Positions 37,301 through 51,030 of a DNA stretch of 64,000 nucleotides are shown piece after piece. The notes below the pieces were generated by a model. That model was not told where the DNA came from. It saw only the letters and a list, made by a program, of their open reading frames with translations, and ran no database searches. The stretch lies in contig NC_091875.1 in the NCBI RefSeq assembly GCF_019399895.1, positions 3,286,001 through 3,350,000 of the forward strand. Reading direction: 5' to 3'. A program made the translations under genes and the position numbers. Within the stretch, counting starts at the first letter, position 1. The number at the start of each line of letters is the position of its first letter. Source of the DNA: Cardiocondyla obscurior (Eukaryota > Arthropoda > Insecta > Hymenoptera > Formicidae).

Positions 37301-37500
37301 AGCTTTTCTGCAAACGTCGATTAATACAATACTTTCGCTTGGTTCTCGTTTCATACCGCGAGAGTAAATGTCTGTTGCCAAAGAATTATAATAGTTTGAC
37401 AGTGCAAAGCGATGTGGTTGTCGTGTCGCTTAATATTTTTCGGAGTACCGTTTTAATTATATTTAATATTTAATATCGCGCATTAAACGTGTTACAAGTT
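34365..37500. other. Intergenic DNA after the CRE cluster
   Basis: No recognisable protein gene. A possible short 5' exon at 35011-35153 is listed separately. A GC-rich patch at 35680-35880 and a GT/GC-rich run near 36270-36310 stand out. The rest is AT-rich with poly-T and poly-A runs. Confidence 0.4.
35011..35153 (+). other. Possible short first exon (unrecognised)
   Basis: An insect initiator-like TCAGTG at 35011 is followed by ATG at 35031, 41 open codons with several Arg, Asp and Gln, and CAG|GTGTTT at 35153/35154. The donor is weak and no next exon was found. The peptide is not recognised. It could equally be chance. Confidence 0.2.
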
Positions 37501-37583
37501 ACGGATTAATATTATTTTTTATAGCTTTATACATTTTAATGCTGTTGCCGTAGCGTTAGTATACAAAAATATTTTTTACTCAC

Positions 37584-38480
37584 CGTTTCGATGCGCAGCG
37601 ACGGAGTTATGCAGCAACGTAGTTCTGATGACACTGTAACATACAAATATAAAAATTATATTAAAGGTGCTCTCAAAATAATCTTCACTGTTTTAAACAG
37701 ATAGATTTCACGTGCATTTAATGGCGCAATTAATTGTTCAGTCAGATATTAAAAAATTAAATTAATTGTACAAACACGATTAGGAAAAAAATCAAATCTT
37801 TTTAAAATTTAAAACCTTTTTCTCTACCAATTATTATTAAGTTCTCAATTATAAGAAATCTCGATAAATATTGCATATTTATTGATTCTATATTAATAAA
37901 AAAAAAATGTGCTCACCAAAACGTTGCTCCGTCGAGGCCTGATGCCTTTCCGAGGCCTCCTCCTTCTCTCAGAATGTCTGGTTCGTGAAGATGGACCCAT
38001 CCTTACACATTGAACACTCGCGAAAATCGCGACCACGTGAATTTAATTCGCGAAAGCTAACAAACAGGCACATCAATTAAAACCGTTCGCTTGAGAACAA
38101 ATGGCACTCTCGGGAAAAAAAAAAGAAAAAGACGAAAAAACAACCGATGAATCCGTTACGATCCGAACAACCACTAACATCGGCGACTTTAATGCGTTCC
38201 TTCGAAATTCCACCTGAAACAAAAAAAATAACTTTCATTAGAAACCAATCCTGAAACACTGGGCTCATCTACCGCGATAAAAACCCAAAGAAAACTTACT
38301 TTAGAACGTTATAAAATCAAGTGATTAATATACTACAATATAATAGTGAGCAAACGCGATACCATGAATTAAATGGCTACGTTACAATTAATAAGCATTC
38401 AGTGCAAAGTGCGATCTTTATAAATATACCCCGCATAAGAATCATTGAACGTAGAAGTTGACTTACAACTGCGACATCGT
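37584..38480 (-). ncRNA. Candidate spliced minus-strand transcript (lncRNA or short coding gene)
   Basis: On the minus strand several consensus splice signals line up: donor CAGTT|GTAAGTC at 38467/38466, donor TTCTAAA|GTAAGT near 38302, acceptor TTTGTTTCAG| near 38214, donor GTTTTG|GTGAGC after 37917, acceptor GTTACAG| before 37633 and donor GAAACG|GTGAGTAA after 37584. The last two bound a 50-nt exon. An ATG at 38000 opens a basic 28-codon frame (MGPSSRTRHSERRRRPRK...) that would stop eight codons into the 50-nt exon; a second frame is open through both. Neither product is recognised. CpG-rich DNA at 38500-39420 could be its promoter. Confidence 0.35.
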
Positions 38481-41400
38481 CGTCTATCGAATATAATTAC
38501 TTTGATCACATGCATAGAGCTCCGCTATATGCGCATTCCGCGCGCTATGCGATCTGCTCGGGCTACGGCAAAGAATTGGGGTGGTACAGGACAAGGGGGG
38601 TAAATCACGCGCGGTGTTATCTTTTCGGACTACAGAGAAGAACTGAAGTGGTAAGGACGGGGAAATAAGTCGCGTGAGCCTAAGCCGCGCGCGTAGCCGA
38701 AGGCCGACCATTGTTTGTATTGTTTGTGTATATTCGCTACGTTCCTGTCTCGATACCTGTATCTCGATACCTCGATACCTCGATACCAAGTTCAACGAGA
38801 TATAAGATGCATACTCCAAATATTATTTTCATTAACGTATCGAATATCATACCGAAAATTTATTTTAAACAAACCTTGCGCACGCTTCGCGTTGCGCTAT
38901 TTTTCGAAAAGATTCCTCCTAGTTGCAAATTAAATCGAATCTGAAATCTCGAACTTGACTGACGTTAACTTCTCGCTTGGCGTGAAACGAGCCGAGCGAG
39001 AGAGAATCAATCAGCGTCGGTTTAAACGGGAACGATACACCCGAGTGGAAATTACTAAATAATTGTTACTGACTAATAACGAGCTAGAAAAGCTAGATAT
39101 CTAAACGTTTCTCGCCGCGTACTAGTTTACTACGCGTCCTGACCTATCTAACGCGCGTTCGACTGCCGAGACCGGGCCCGCTGACCGTCGCGGTAGTGTT
39201 GAGTGCGAGCGTGTGTTAACATCTGGCCTGCAGGCCTCGTGCTCCAAGTTCGCAAAGACGAAGGACGCGCGGGCGGCGAGAACCGGTTTTGCTCGACGAA
39301 TTCGGCAGTCGAACGTTGCGTAAGATCGGCACACAACACAATAGTAGATTAGTACGCGGCGAAAAACGTTCATACATCTATTTAAATACATGATCCACGC
39401 CGGACAGTCACGAGACGACCGATGCTAGACAAATTTTAATATTCTTTTTTTTTTTAACTGGCAACTTTATTTTTCGAAGACAGTCGAAGAAATCTATTTT
39501 TATTCTCTATAAGCATTATTTGTATATTGCAGATGTATATTTAAATGCGTTTTATATAAAATAAAAGAATACTTTGTACGTTTTTCGTATGCTTGGCACT
39601 CAGATTTCGAATCTGACTCGACGTTCGAATTATACGTTCGCGAAGGCAACGCGGAAATCTCTCTCTCATTCGCCTAGATCGAATTGCTTTTGCCATCGCG
39701 ACGATAGAAGTAGACGGTGATTTGATTCGCGATCGTTCATGCGAATCGCGAGCCAGGAAGGCTCCTCCGTGTATTTGCCTGACGGTAGAGTTGATCGCAT
39801 TTTCCGGCATTACGCCGGTGTAATTCCTTCCTTTTTTTTTTTTTTGTCTTTTTCTTCGCCTCTTTCATCTGTACATCAGTCACCGACCGTCAGCGTGATT
39901 GACGAGTGATATCGTTAACGGTTTTAAGACTCTTTCCCTCATCGCGCGTCTCGTTTCCTTCCTTATGACGGCGCGTGCGATCTACCGCGAAGGATCTCGT
40001 TAGTAGTAATTCTTTAAAAGGCCGTAATTACGATATAAAAGAAATGTTTTAGTTGAAACCCGTCGCTTGTTGTAGTTTTAACAAAATGTAGAAGTGAAAA
40101 GTAAAATAAGAATATGATACGTATATGATACGTAATATGTGCGATATAAAGAAATTGGCTTCCTTGCACATCTGTTATTGTATATTACGTTCCGTGTGTA
40201 TGATAATAATGCAATTTAATGATAAGATATATATTAAATAACTAAGTATATTGTTACGCTTGTTGTTCTTTTACCGCGGGCACCGCACATTTGCATAAAT
40301 TACCGACGCTGCGGTTCGTGAACTTAATCTCATGTGTGACGCCAAGGTTAAATGTTTCGGCAATGATTTACAGAGGCAGGAAAAGCGTGGGTGATATTAT
40401 CGATGTTGCGTTTATCATCGCTACGATGTCCCGCGGAGTGACCGGCGCGTATCGTGCAATGCACATGTGAGTGCTGCGGCTGTAACACTTTTAAGCATAT
40501 CCTAACGCACGTAAAGGCACGTGGCTGCTGTAATGTAATGTCGCTGCTATTGGAAAAATATTTTAATAAAAAATACCGATTATACATATATGTAGTATAA
40601 AGCCGGATTCTATAAAAAGCAGTTGGAGCAGAGAAGTTTTCTATTTCTACGTATCCCTATTTTTATTATTTTTCGTTAATTCTTCATCGACAAGTTTCGT
40701 TTACGTGACTGACATTTATATAATTTTTGAAAAATTGGAGTTTAGTTCATGGATATTGTTTTATTGGAATAATTGGGATAAAAGATTTATTTTTTAATTA
40801 AATGAACGTCGAAGCTTTCCAAGTCGATCGATGAAGATGCCCAATGGTCTCCGAATTTCTTTTATAGAACATCTGCACGGTAATGCGGACGGTGAGACTC
40901 TTTAGCATTTTTATGCGAGCTGCCGCTGACAGTTTATTTTATTATATCGATAGGCGGCTGCCCATCGTCCACCGTCCGGGAGAATTCATAAGTCAAACTC
41001 AACATAAATGCGTCCCGAGCAAGTTATCTGCACACGGAAGTCGTTCTATTCTATTCGTTCGATTCTATTTTCCGATCGCTTCGATTGGTGATACAAGCAG
41101 ATTGATAGCATCCCGCGTAGTAAACAACGTGCGTTCGATCGTGCACTGTACATAACAACCAAAAAAAAAATATATATATATATATATAAAAAAAATGAAA
41201 TAAAAAACTAAAAGACGACATTTAAGAACCAACAATTTTACGAACGTCGAATAATCTTTTACATTAAAATAAAATACTTGTATTTCGTCAGATCTCAGCA
41301 GAATCTGTGCACGAAATCGGCATATACCTTGCACGATTGCGCGGTATCGATTACGAGATCAGTCCTTTTTTTTTTCTTTTTTTTTCCTTGCTGCCATTGC

Positions 41401-41500
41401 CAAGAAACGAATTTACGATTCGCACAACCCAGCCTCTTCTCTCGGAATTTCAGGGGTTCCGGCACAAACTGTCCCCGCCGTTAACGCGCATCCCACAAAG
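38481..41500. other. Intergenic, partly CpG-rich
   Basis: CpG-rich at 38500-39420, and moderately so to 40000. Contains the CGATACCT tandem repeat (38749-38787) and TATAAAAAG at 40611-40619, a weak promoter candidate. Open frames (for example 39122-39391 and 40883-41155) overlap frames on the other strand and show no family motif. No gene is supported. Confidence 0.4.
38749..38787. repeat. Short tandem repeat of CTCGATACC
   Basis: Four near-copies of CTCGATACC lie in under 40 bp. It may be a simple satellite seed or a cluster of binding sites. Confidence 0.7.
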
Positions 41501-41960
41501 TTGCACATGATTAGCATGACAACTGCCCTAGAGAGTCAGCCCGACAGTTTGTTACTTCGGTCTCCGGCGTTATATGCGTAGGGTAAGCGGCGAGAGCGGG
41601 TCCGAGCCCGAGGGTGGTCGGCTGTCAGGCAGTATTTTTTATCTAGTCACGGTCAACTGGCTGATCGGCTCGTCCGCCCATTATTAGCGCAGCATACAAC
41701 GACACGCGGGTAGACCCCGTCGTACACGCTATCGCTCCATTGTGAGGAGCCGTGTTTGGATACATGTGCGCGTCTTTCCCTACGGTCCATCGACGTAAGA
41801 TCGGTAGCTTATGGGCCACCTAGCCTCGGAGTAATAGTTCGCGAAGGGTGGACAGCACCATCGCGCCCCCTTCTCTTTCCCGGAGGTCTTATCTTTTTAG
41901 TATTATTGCGAGATCGCCGTAGTGGCCAACCCCCGGGGGGTTGATGGGCCGATGGATGGA
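41501..41960. other. GC-rich island with a C/G hairpin
   Basis: GC- and CpG-rich patch in AT-richer surroundings, with no supported open frame. It includes CAACCCCCGGGGGGTTG at 41927-41943, a palindrome of 8-bp arms about one central G. Candidate regulatory element. Confidence 0.4.
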
Positions 41961-43229
41961 CGAGAGAGAGGGTGAAAGAAAAAAAAAACCCGAAAGACAC
42001 TGCTAGAAGACAACTGGCGAACCGTCATTGTTTCGATTGCCGCGGAAGTTTCTTATTAGCATAAAGACACGATAAAAGTTTTGCCCGTGTCATTCGCAAT
42101 TGAGCTACTGGATTTATATTACAGACTTAAAATATTTTTTTTTTTATAAATGTAAATGTAAAAAAATTTCTTTTATAATCAGGTTATACATAGTTGAATA
42201 TGTAGGAACCGCGCAATAATCTGATTCGTATGTTTAATATAATTTGAGGAAAAGAACGAGGGTCGATTAGAACTAGCAGCGTGTATCAATCGAGTTTCTT
42301 TGATTTATTGCGGTGAAGCGGTAGCGAGACTAGCGAGTTGTTTAAAGTAGGCTCTAAAGGGCGTTTAAACGATCCCCGAACGAGCGGCGAGTTACTTCTC
42401 TCTCTCTCTTTTTTTTTTTTTTTTTAGAGAGAAGGGAGATAGGGTCCGTAAAGTGAAACGAATTTTCAGCACAATCTTGAAGCATTTCCGAGGGTCGCGG
42501 GAGAAACGACACGCGTGATCATAATTTCACGCGTATATGTGCCCGCGTGCATCGTAATCGAATCATATCATGTATAACTGACTTTATAGAGACTCGTAAA
42601 TTAATCTTTCAAATTGATTTCACATTGCATTCATATGTGTAAATTATCACGTTCTACGTTGAGCACGTAACAATGTTCATTAATAGAATAATGTCATTTC
42701 AGAAAAAAAAATTTACACATCGGGTTATTTCTTTTTAAAAATATCCCGAAAAGTCGCCTTTATTTTTAACGAGTTACACAATTCTCCCCCTTTAACAAGG
42801 CTAATACACTTGTCATAGATCGAGCGACGTCATGTAATGTCACGTTCTGACTTCTGACGTGTTATTAATGTCGAGCTTTGCGACATTCGATACAATTATT
42901 AAACGTCATATTGATGCGTCGATACGTTGTGATGCTGAATGCAACATAAAAGGCGAGTGTTATTTTTAAATAGAGCTTAAATAATCTTTCAAGCGCAGAA
43001 CGCTGCGTTATACGATTCGATTTTTTGCACGATTTTGTTTTTGTTTTATTTTTATCAATTATATTTTTGATTTACGCACGCGTTATTAAATATAAAATTT
43101 ATATAAACAATCTGTCAATTATTATTGTTATTATCTGCAAGATTGCGGAAACGTTGCGCGCTGAATCCGAGCCAATGTAGGAGTTGGCCAATATCAGGGG
43201 TACATAAATGTTTTACATGCAATAAGGCG

Positions 43230-43248
43230 TTCGTCCAGGCTGGACGAA
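43230..43248. repeat. 19-bp palindrome TTCGTCCAG-G-CTGGACGAA
   Basis: Nine-base arms pair perfectly around one central G. Possible dimeric protein-binding site; function unknown. Confidence 0.8.
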
Positions 43249-44990
43249 ATTGTCTGCAGTCCGATTTTATTACTTGACCGCAAAGAGGCTCGCGCGACAG
43301 AAGGAAAAATAATAGAAACGAAAACCGGAAGGTGCTAAAAAGAAATTTGCATATCCATGTATGCAAAGAGTTTTTCTGTAAATTTTAATTTATAGTTTGC
43401 TTATTCATTTGCTCGTTTCGCCATTCGATTTAATATATTTGTAAATCACCACGGATATAAATGCCGAGATAAATTGATGTATCATACGTATATATTACAG
43501 AGGAGACGGGAGGGGGAGGGCTCGTGAAAATTAACAATCGCGCTTTTCATATGCGAAGAGCTTTTTAGATTTGCGTCGCGGATGCAACTTGTAGAATGCG
43601 AATGTCGCAAGTGGGCAGCCGTGTGGCACATGTAAATATATGTAAGTATATGTGTGCTCCACGGTATGTAGCACATACGATTTATGGCGGTCAGTTTATT
43701 GAAATGGGCAGTCCTTGCCTTCATCCCCTACCACCGTGACTTTCGCCGATACCGTATCTTGGCCTTCGCGCATATGTAGAGACTTATAAGAGACATATAC
43801 ATACATGTATGTACAATATTATATAACTTCTCTGCATCCAGCGACACGTTTTGCAGACTACTAGGATCGACCGGGCTTGGGAACGCTCTGTTGTCTCCTG
43901 CACGCTAAATCTCTAATATTCTATTTAATATCCGTTTCCCTTCCAGCATTCGGCCGCGCGATCCATTGCCCGCGAACGTATAAATCAAACCAGAGATAGG
44001 TATTAGTCGCTTTTTGCCAGTGCGGCGACCCTGACGTTCGATCGCGACCTCCATAATTGTTTTTCCGGATTATAAATTTCGCTTTTTGTCTCCGGCCAGC
44101 GGCGAAGCAGTCTTCTTCGCATGAGAGATGAACGGCTTTTATTCAGCCGAACTTGTTCATTTTTCGAAGGCGTTCTTGCGCGTTTAAAACCTTCCCTCCC
44201 CGTAGTCAAACTTTCGACTTCATTTAATTAATTTCATCCTACGTCTTATCTTAATGCGGAATTAAAGCACAAGTATCGCGTAATAATATTAATTTAGAAA
44301 ATTCAAAAACATTGTAATAATTAACGTTCGAATAGTAGAATTTTAGTTAGAAGCGTGGCAACGAAAAAAAGATCGAGAGCATCCTGCTGATCGGATCAGA
44401 GCAGGTCAATAAAATATTCACGCGACGGAGCGCGATTTCAAATTGCTCCGTAATCGTCTATCATTGCGCAACAGACACCCCGAATTTATATTAGAGCGAA
44501 TGAGTAAATTATATTTATAAGGCCATCCTTTCCTCTCCCTTTCTCTCGTCGTTTCTTTTATTTTTTTTTTTTCTCTCTCTCGCCCCCCTCAGCTTCTTAA
44601 CAGGGAGACGGTATCCATGATACAGTACCGTTTAAACGCGAGAGTTCAGAGGTTAAGAGGAGATTTTGGGGTCGTGTTAATTAATACCGCCGGAACCGTG
44701 GGCGCCCCTACCTCTCTCCCCTTTTACACACGCAGAACATTGAGACGCTAACTATAACTTAAGCTGCCATTAATTCACATCAATGTCTTCCTACCGCGCC
44801 CGAGGGCTGCCGCCCGGTGACTTGCATCCTTATTGCTGGAACCGAGATAAGTGAATTGATACTCCACTCACCCTCGTTCTCTTTCTCTCTCGCTGTTACT
44901 CTTTTTTTCTTTTTTTTTTTATTACTTTTTTTTTAAGTACACCGTAACTTTTTCGCTTTTTTCTCAGCGACGCTTCAAGTTCAAATGATA

Positions 44991-45010
44991 AAGAAGAAGA
45001 AGAAGAAGAA
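44991..45010. repeat. (GAA) microsatellite
   Basis: About six uninterrupted AAG/GAA triplets. Confidence 0.85.
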
Positions 45011-45814
45011 TGATATAAGTATGCCGAGTGTTACGAATTTTTTTTTTTATGCCGCTTGATCTTTTTGTTAAAAAATTATTAAGTAATAATGAGGCGCTCC
45101 GTGTCGATGTAAGTCTTATGATATAAAATTACCAAATGAATCGTTTCAATTCTTGAGCCAAAACAAGAAGATATCTCATTAGCTAAACGAATACTTTCCG
45201 TCAAGATTGTTATAGCAACATGATGCAAGAATATGAGTGTAGCTATCTGGATGATTCTTAGAAAAAAGGCGACAGAGATGGCGATCACGAGCGGTCTTGC
45301 AATACTCGATGTCGCGGAGCGATAAGCAACCCAGGTTTTCGTCACGCACAAGTCTCATATGATCCGTTTAGAACTCAATCCTTGTCACCTTTAAGCAACT
45401 GTATAGCACTTGTAATATCTTTTTTATCACTCTCAATCGAATTATATCGTGCAATATTGTATCAAGTATTAAGTGACTATAATGACAGACGAGATATCAT
45501 ATTCATATATTATTACACATATATATAACAAATATAATTAAATTATACAATAAATAAGTTTCTAATTCCGAAAACTCTATTATATCATTACGTAATTATT
45601 TTCTTTTTCATAATTTAAAGTTTAAAATTAAAATTAAAAAAAAAAATTCTACGAAAAGATGCAATTATTGCCGGCTGAGAACGAACCGCGCCGCGTGTAA
45701 ATAATCTACCGTTTACGGAGATTGATTTTCCTTTTTAGAATTCGTATCGCCCGGCGAGAAATAGATTTCGGGAAGGAAGGAGACTGGAATTAGAACGAGT
45801 GCGACGGGCAGCCT

Positions 45815-45850
45815 TATAAAAGGGAAGACACTGTTGACATGCGTGTCCAG
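45815..45850 (+). promoter_or_regulatory. TATA-box promoter candidate (TATAAAAGG)
   Basis: TATAAAAGG at 45815-45823 is a near-ideal TATA box within a GC-richer patch. A start site would fall near 45845. No coding exon is recognised downstream, so any product would be a noncoding or unrecognised transcript. Confidence 0.3.
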
Positions 45851-48800
45851 CGTCCGAAAAAAAAAGAAGAAAAAAAAAAAATCTAGTGCGTCTGGACGGA
45901 TCTTTCCCGTTAGTTAAGCCGATCATTGCCGCTGTAACAAGCCGGCTATTGACAGGTCCTCGCTCGCCGTCACGGCGCGTGAATGTGAGCGTGTTTCAGA
46001 TAGGTATGGGCAAAAGGGATGACCAGAACAAGCCGCAGCTCGACTATCTTATATGATGGTGTTACTACGGGCGCCACATACTAATGGAGCATTACCTTAA
46101 CACCCCCTATCCGAACTCTCGTTCAGTTAGTTACTCCTTGGAGATGTGGAAGAAAGGACAGAAGAAAGAAAGGGAAAATCACCGTATCTTCCGATCCACC
46201 TCTCTTTATAGTCGTAACGACGAAGACGGGGATGGGCTCTTTCGCTATCGCTATCGAGTCTCTCTCTGTCTCTATCTCTATCTCGGTCTTGCCTCTACTT
46301 TATTCTTCTTTTAATCGATTTTTCGAGAAATAACACCCGATGTAAAATCGCCTTATCACTGCTCGGCATTTACGTACCGAGCTGGTGCCATTTTAATTAG
46401 AAGAAAAAATAAAAATTTACGTTGTACATATAATAATTAATTTTTCCGGCCGTGCGCGCTTCGTATTTTATTTTTATTTCGTTTAATTCGACGCAAAACG
46501 GAATATCGTACTGTTTTATCATATATCGTGCTTCAAACGCGTTTAATTCGAACGGAAGACGTGGGCGAATGTTTGTTACTAAATTGCATCAACATATCGG
46601 ATTGCGATATGTTGATTTTACTTCGAAATTCGACTTGGAACAATATAAGGAGCGTAGTACAATGTCGTGTGGCGACAATGTCGGCGATAACGCGACGATC
46701 GTGGTGAACTGCATGAATTTTAATGGACATCTTATCTGATGTACGAACAAAACTCAAGTGCTGCTGGATCGTGATCAAGTGGACCTGCCATGCCGAGGAC
46801 AATACATACCAAGCAACAATATACTATCAAACTCGTTGAGATGTATTGCTCTTTTGTTTTCTACTACACCTGCCGCATACGTGATGATCGAGAGGACGCT
46901 TACAAGAATGTGTAAATTCTATTCACGACAAAAACAAAAGATGCAATTAGCAATTTAGAATCATTGTTCTCCTCAACAATTTAAAAAAAAAGAAAACTCG
47001 ACGACTTACGAAGCAAAATTTATTTTCATATTAAAATTAATTCAAGAATTAATATTTCAATTTATATTTAAACTGTTCACAACTGACTATCGTTATTACA
47101 ATTATTTCAATGTATTCGATTGTAATAAATAAAAAGATCGACGTTTTAAAAGGTGTAAAATTTTTTTCACGAACAGCAAAGTTTTTTTTTTTCTTTTAAG
47201 AATGACAAAGTCAGTCTACAAATTTTTGTCCGACAAAACGTTTGTTTTTCCAAAGCGTAAACGGTATCAGGTATGGATTTCATAAGCGATATGGAAGTGA
47301 CTGCCACCATATTAAACCTGTCTCAAGACTATCGTGCAACTTTAAGATCTCGCATACACTCGACGCTCCAACATTTCGGCCCCTCTTTGAGAGATCACGT
47401 CAACCCCTATATAGTTATACGATTCGGGACTGCCAAGGGGTAAAATGGTACAGCGTTTCCGATAGGATTTACTACCGCAGACATATTTCAGGTTCAATCT
47501 GAAGTCTTGGAATATCGACGGACACGCGCGTTTTCTATGCGTCTCATATTTCCACTCTTATTTGTCTGGCATTCTCTAATATCGTTATGAAATGTTATAT
47601 AAACTACGAATAACATGGCGGAGAGATTAAACATGCATAACGTAGCTTAGTTCTTTTTTTCTTTTTTAATATTTTATTTTTATTTTATTTTTTAATCATT
47701 AAATATATTTTTTTCAAGCTTGAACTAAATCTTTCCGTGCGTCCCGCAATATCTTTGATAATAACATTCGACAAAGTGGCGGCGGTAGTGACTGGACGAT
47801 TGTATCTCGACGCGCGCTTGAACGCGCTTGACGATATGGACTCGATATGAAATTGTTAATCTTAAACGATTCATAATTCGTTAATTATCGCAAAAGTTAC
47901 GAAGTGGTAAATAAAACTTGACTCGACTTGGTTCGCTCTACCTCTACACTCTTAGATTTTTTTTAAAATAATTATCAGACAACTTTATAAAAATAAACAA
48001 GTATAAAACTCGTGTCCCATGTGAGAAGAAACGCGATATGATTATTGGATTGATTGCGAGACGAAAGGGGAAGAGATGACTCTTCGTGGAGGGAGCGATA
48101 GCAGAAAAATAAGTGACTAAGGAGGAGAAATTGAATCGGCTGGTAAATTAGACGATTGTCCGTTCTCTCGAGGACCAATGGACAAAGAAGGCTGCTAATC
48201 AGAAGTTTGCGCTCACCTCTCCTCCTCGAAACGAAATTCAGTTCTTTCACTTACGAACGAGAAGGGATTTTACTCTCTTCTTCCATCCCCTTCCCCCCTC
48301 CCCTCTCTCACTCTCTCTCTCTCTGAAAATCTCTCTCCGTCTCGTATTCCGAATCTCTTTCGCCCGTGAGAATCCGTGAAAGTCAGAACTGGCGCTAACT
48401 TAAGTCCACTAACGGGCAATCAGATCTCTGTTGGGACAACAAACTGTTCCGTCGCCCTCCTGCGAACGGATGCCGACGCTTGTATGGCTTATTTATCGAA
48501 GAAGTTTCCGGGGGTTAAACAGCAGTAAATCCTTCTACCCTCACCACCTCCTTCGGCGTGTCTCACGGGAAAAGGACACTGCGACTTAATTGCCGAAGCT
48601 AGATACTATACTCTATCGATTGAGTAACGACGATTTGTCAAGCCGCTGACCCGGAAATTAGGACGAATAGAAATTCACCGAGTGAACTAATAAAATAATT
48701 AGCCTTGCATATGTATTCGTATGCACGTAATGCATATTGTTTGCAAATTGATGATAGTTTACACCTGCGAAATCAATGTTACGCCTTTACGCGAGATGTT

Positions 48801-51030
48801 CGTTACAAAAAAAAAAAAAAAAAAAAATGACTCGATCCGTGACGGCGTTCGTTGAGAAAGAAAGGTCTAAAAGAGATAATCGTGCGCGACCGCGCGCGGC
48901 ATACTAGAACCAAAGAAGACCAATGAGCTATTCTTTACGGGTCTAATTGAGTGCAGAGATAACACGGCCGATTCTTGCCAAGTAATAACGTTTTCTTGCC
49001 TTCGCTCTCTTTAATGGCCAAGCTAATCGCTGCTGGTACCTTTATTATACTCGAATATACCGCGTTTTATCCGCGCCTCGTTATCGATTGTCTTAGAATC
49101 AAATCCTCATTGTGTTCTTTTCGTGTAAGACATAACAGAATATCGTAATTTATTTCGTGTTACTTTGCCGGATAATAACATTTATTACCCATCATCTTAA
49201 ATCTAAACCCAGAGTCGCCTAAACGTAAAAAAAAATAATCATAACGTAATTAAAAGTACTTTAGAGCTAATGCTTCATAAATGCTTGATAAATAATTTCA
49301 CTAACCGCAGAATACCGGAAGATAAACTTGAGAATACTCAAAATAATAACTGTGAATATCGGCAAAAGATTTCTCGCGACAATCCAATATTAATCGCCCG
49401 TATTAATAGCCCGCGTTAAGTGTAAAGCGATCTATCGCTGTCGCCGTTAGATACTGAATACGCCTGCAAGTAGAACCGTGTGCGTGAAGAGAGTCACTCA
49501 CGAGACTACGCGAAGACACGTGAAGCTTGAGATCACCGCTGGATATATAAGTATTCCCGAAGGCGAGGGGCAATTTGTCCCGGTCATTTGGTGAGTCCAC
49601 AGGGACTCCCTGACTGTAATCCAATCACTAGCCACACTCTTTCTCTTTTCGCGTCCACCCTCTTCTAACAGTCTCTCGCTCCCTCTTTTCACCTCCTACT
49701 TTCTGTCCTCGTTCCCACCCTTCCGCCACTCCAGGGACACCCCTATTCGGTCGTCATTGAGTCTCCTGCAATCTTGACCGAGTGACGACTGGCTCCGAAC
49801 TGTGCAGGGATTCTACTTCTACAAGTAGCGATCAAATAGATAAATGAATATATGTAACACGAGCGTTGTAATTAACGATGACCTGACCGCCGCGGACGAT
49901 TTCGTAACTGTACTCTTACGGAATTTTGTTAATAAATTGCGAGATATTTTATAATGTATTAACTTTTCATTATTATTACTTTTTTCAGGAATAATAATTT
50001 TTTTTTTTTTTTTTTTTAATTTTAAAGCTCAATATTGACACGAAATAATTTGATATTATTGTTACAATTACAGTATTACAATTTGTATACCTTTGTTCTT
50101 TACGTGGGTGAGGTATGAAAGGCATGATAAGTATGCGAATTTTCACCGGGATCGTGCCTGTAGGCACGAATACTACGCTACGTGATATGGTTCGATCTGA
50201 GAAGGGCTGAGATGGGATGCGGATTAGCCTTGTTGCGAGACGGCCCTTTATGCTACCGTTTCACGCGTACCTTTCTTTCCTTTGCCTTTAAACTGACCGA
50301 CTCTGCCCCAATGACGAAACGACGAAACGCAGCTTGACGTGCCTTTTGCGCAAAATTTTGCCTTTTCCCCGTTAACGTGTGCAACACCCTTTTCTCCCTT
50401 TATTTCAACCCCCGCGAGAAGTAGAAGAAAAATATATTCTTCTCGATCGAGGATAGTCGACGGCCGTACTTCGTATTCTCGACTGTCTCTACTTTTGACG
50501 TGCGCCTTCTATCTATTATAATCTACCGCTTAGAAAGAAGAAAGTAAACTCAATTTTTGATAACATCCACATCGATAGAGTGAATCACACATAAATACAC
50601 ATCCCCGTGTATATTTTAGACGACCCTTGCTACCCATTTAATTTACTTAATTAATCTAGACGTGAGAAATTTTATTTTCAAAATTACCAAAAGCGACTTT
50701 ACATCCGCATGTTTAAAATTAAAAATATTAAATTTATTACTAAGTCACTATTATCTTATACGCGAGATTAGAGTCCTTTTGTACGACAGTCGGATTTTCT
50801 CCCTCGATTCTCTTTTAAAAAAAAAGAAGAAAAAGAAAAAGACTCGTCCGTTGCCTTTGCAGTTATGATCAAACGCGGTAGAGTTTTCAATCACGCGATA
50901 TATATCAAAATTAATTTCAAATCTATACAGATAGGGGTATTAGGAAGTCGCGGCACGCTTCGTTGATCACGAATGCTGCTAAGATTGAGTCGATCGAACG
51001 ACGGAATGAGAAGCTCCTTAGACGGTTCTC
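45851..51030. other. Intergenic DNA, no gene seen
   Basis: Mixed composition with CT-rich tracts (48270-48330) and poly-A (48810-48827). Open frames (46452-46739 and 46533-46802 on opposite strands, 47242-47502, 47975-48250) have no recognisable motif and mostly overlap each other. Nothing further is supported. Confidence 0.4.

Larger units (their letters stand above)
41961..45780. other. Intergenic DNA, no gene seen
   Basis: Contains TGACGT sites at 42826-42833 and 42855-42862, the 19-bp palindrome at 43230-43248, and a GAA triplet run at 44991-45010. Poly-T and CT-rich runs occur near 42390-42424 and 44560-44590. Open frames here are short and overlap on both strands. Confidence 0.4.

Noticed and set aside
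46452..46802. 95-codon plus and 89-codon minus frames
   Set aside because: They overlap on opposite strands, have no recognisable domain, and lack splice or promoter support.
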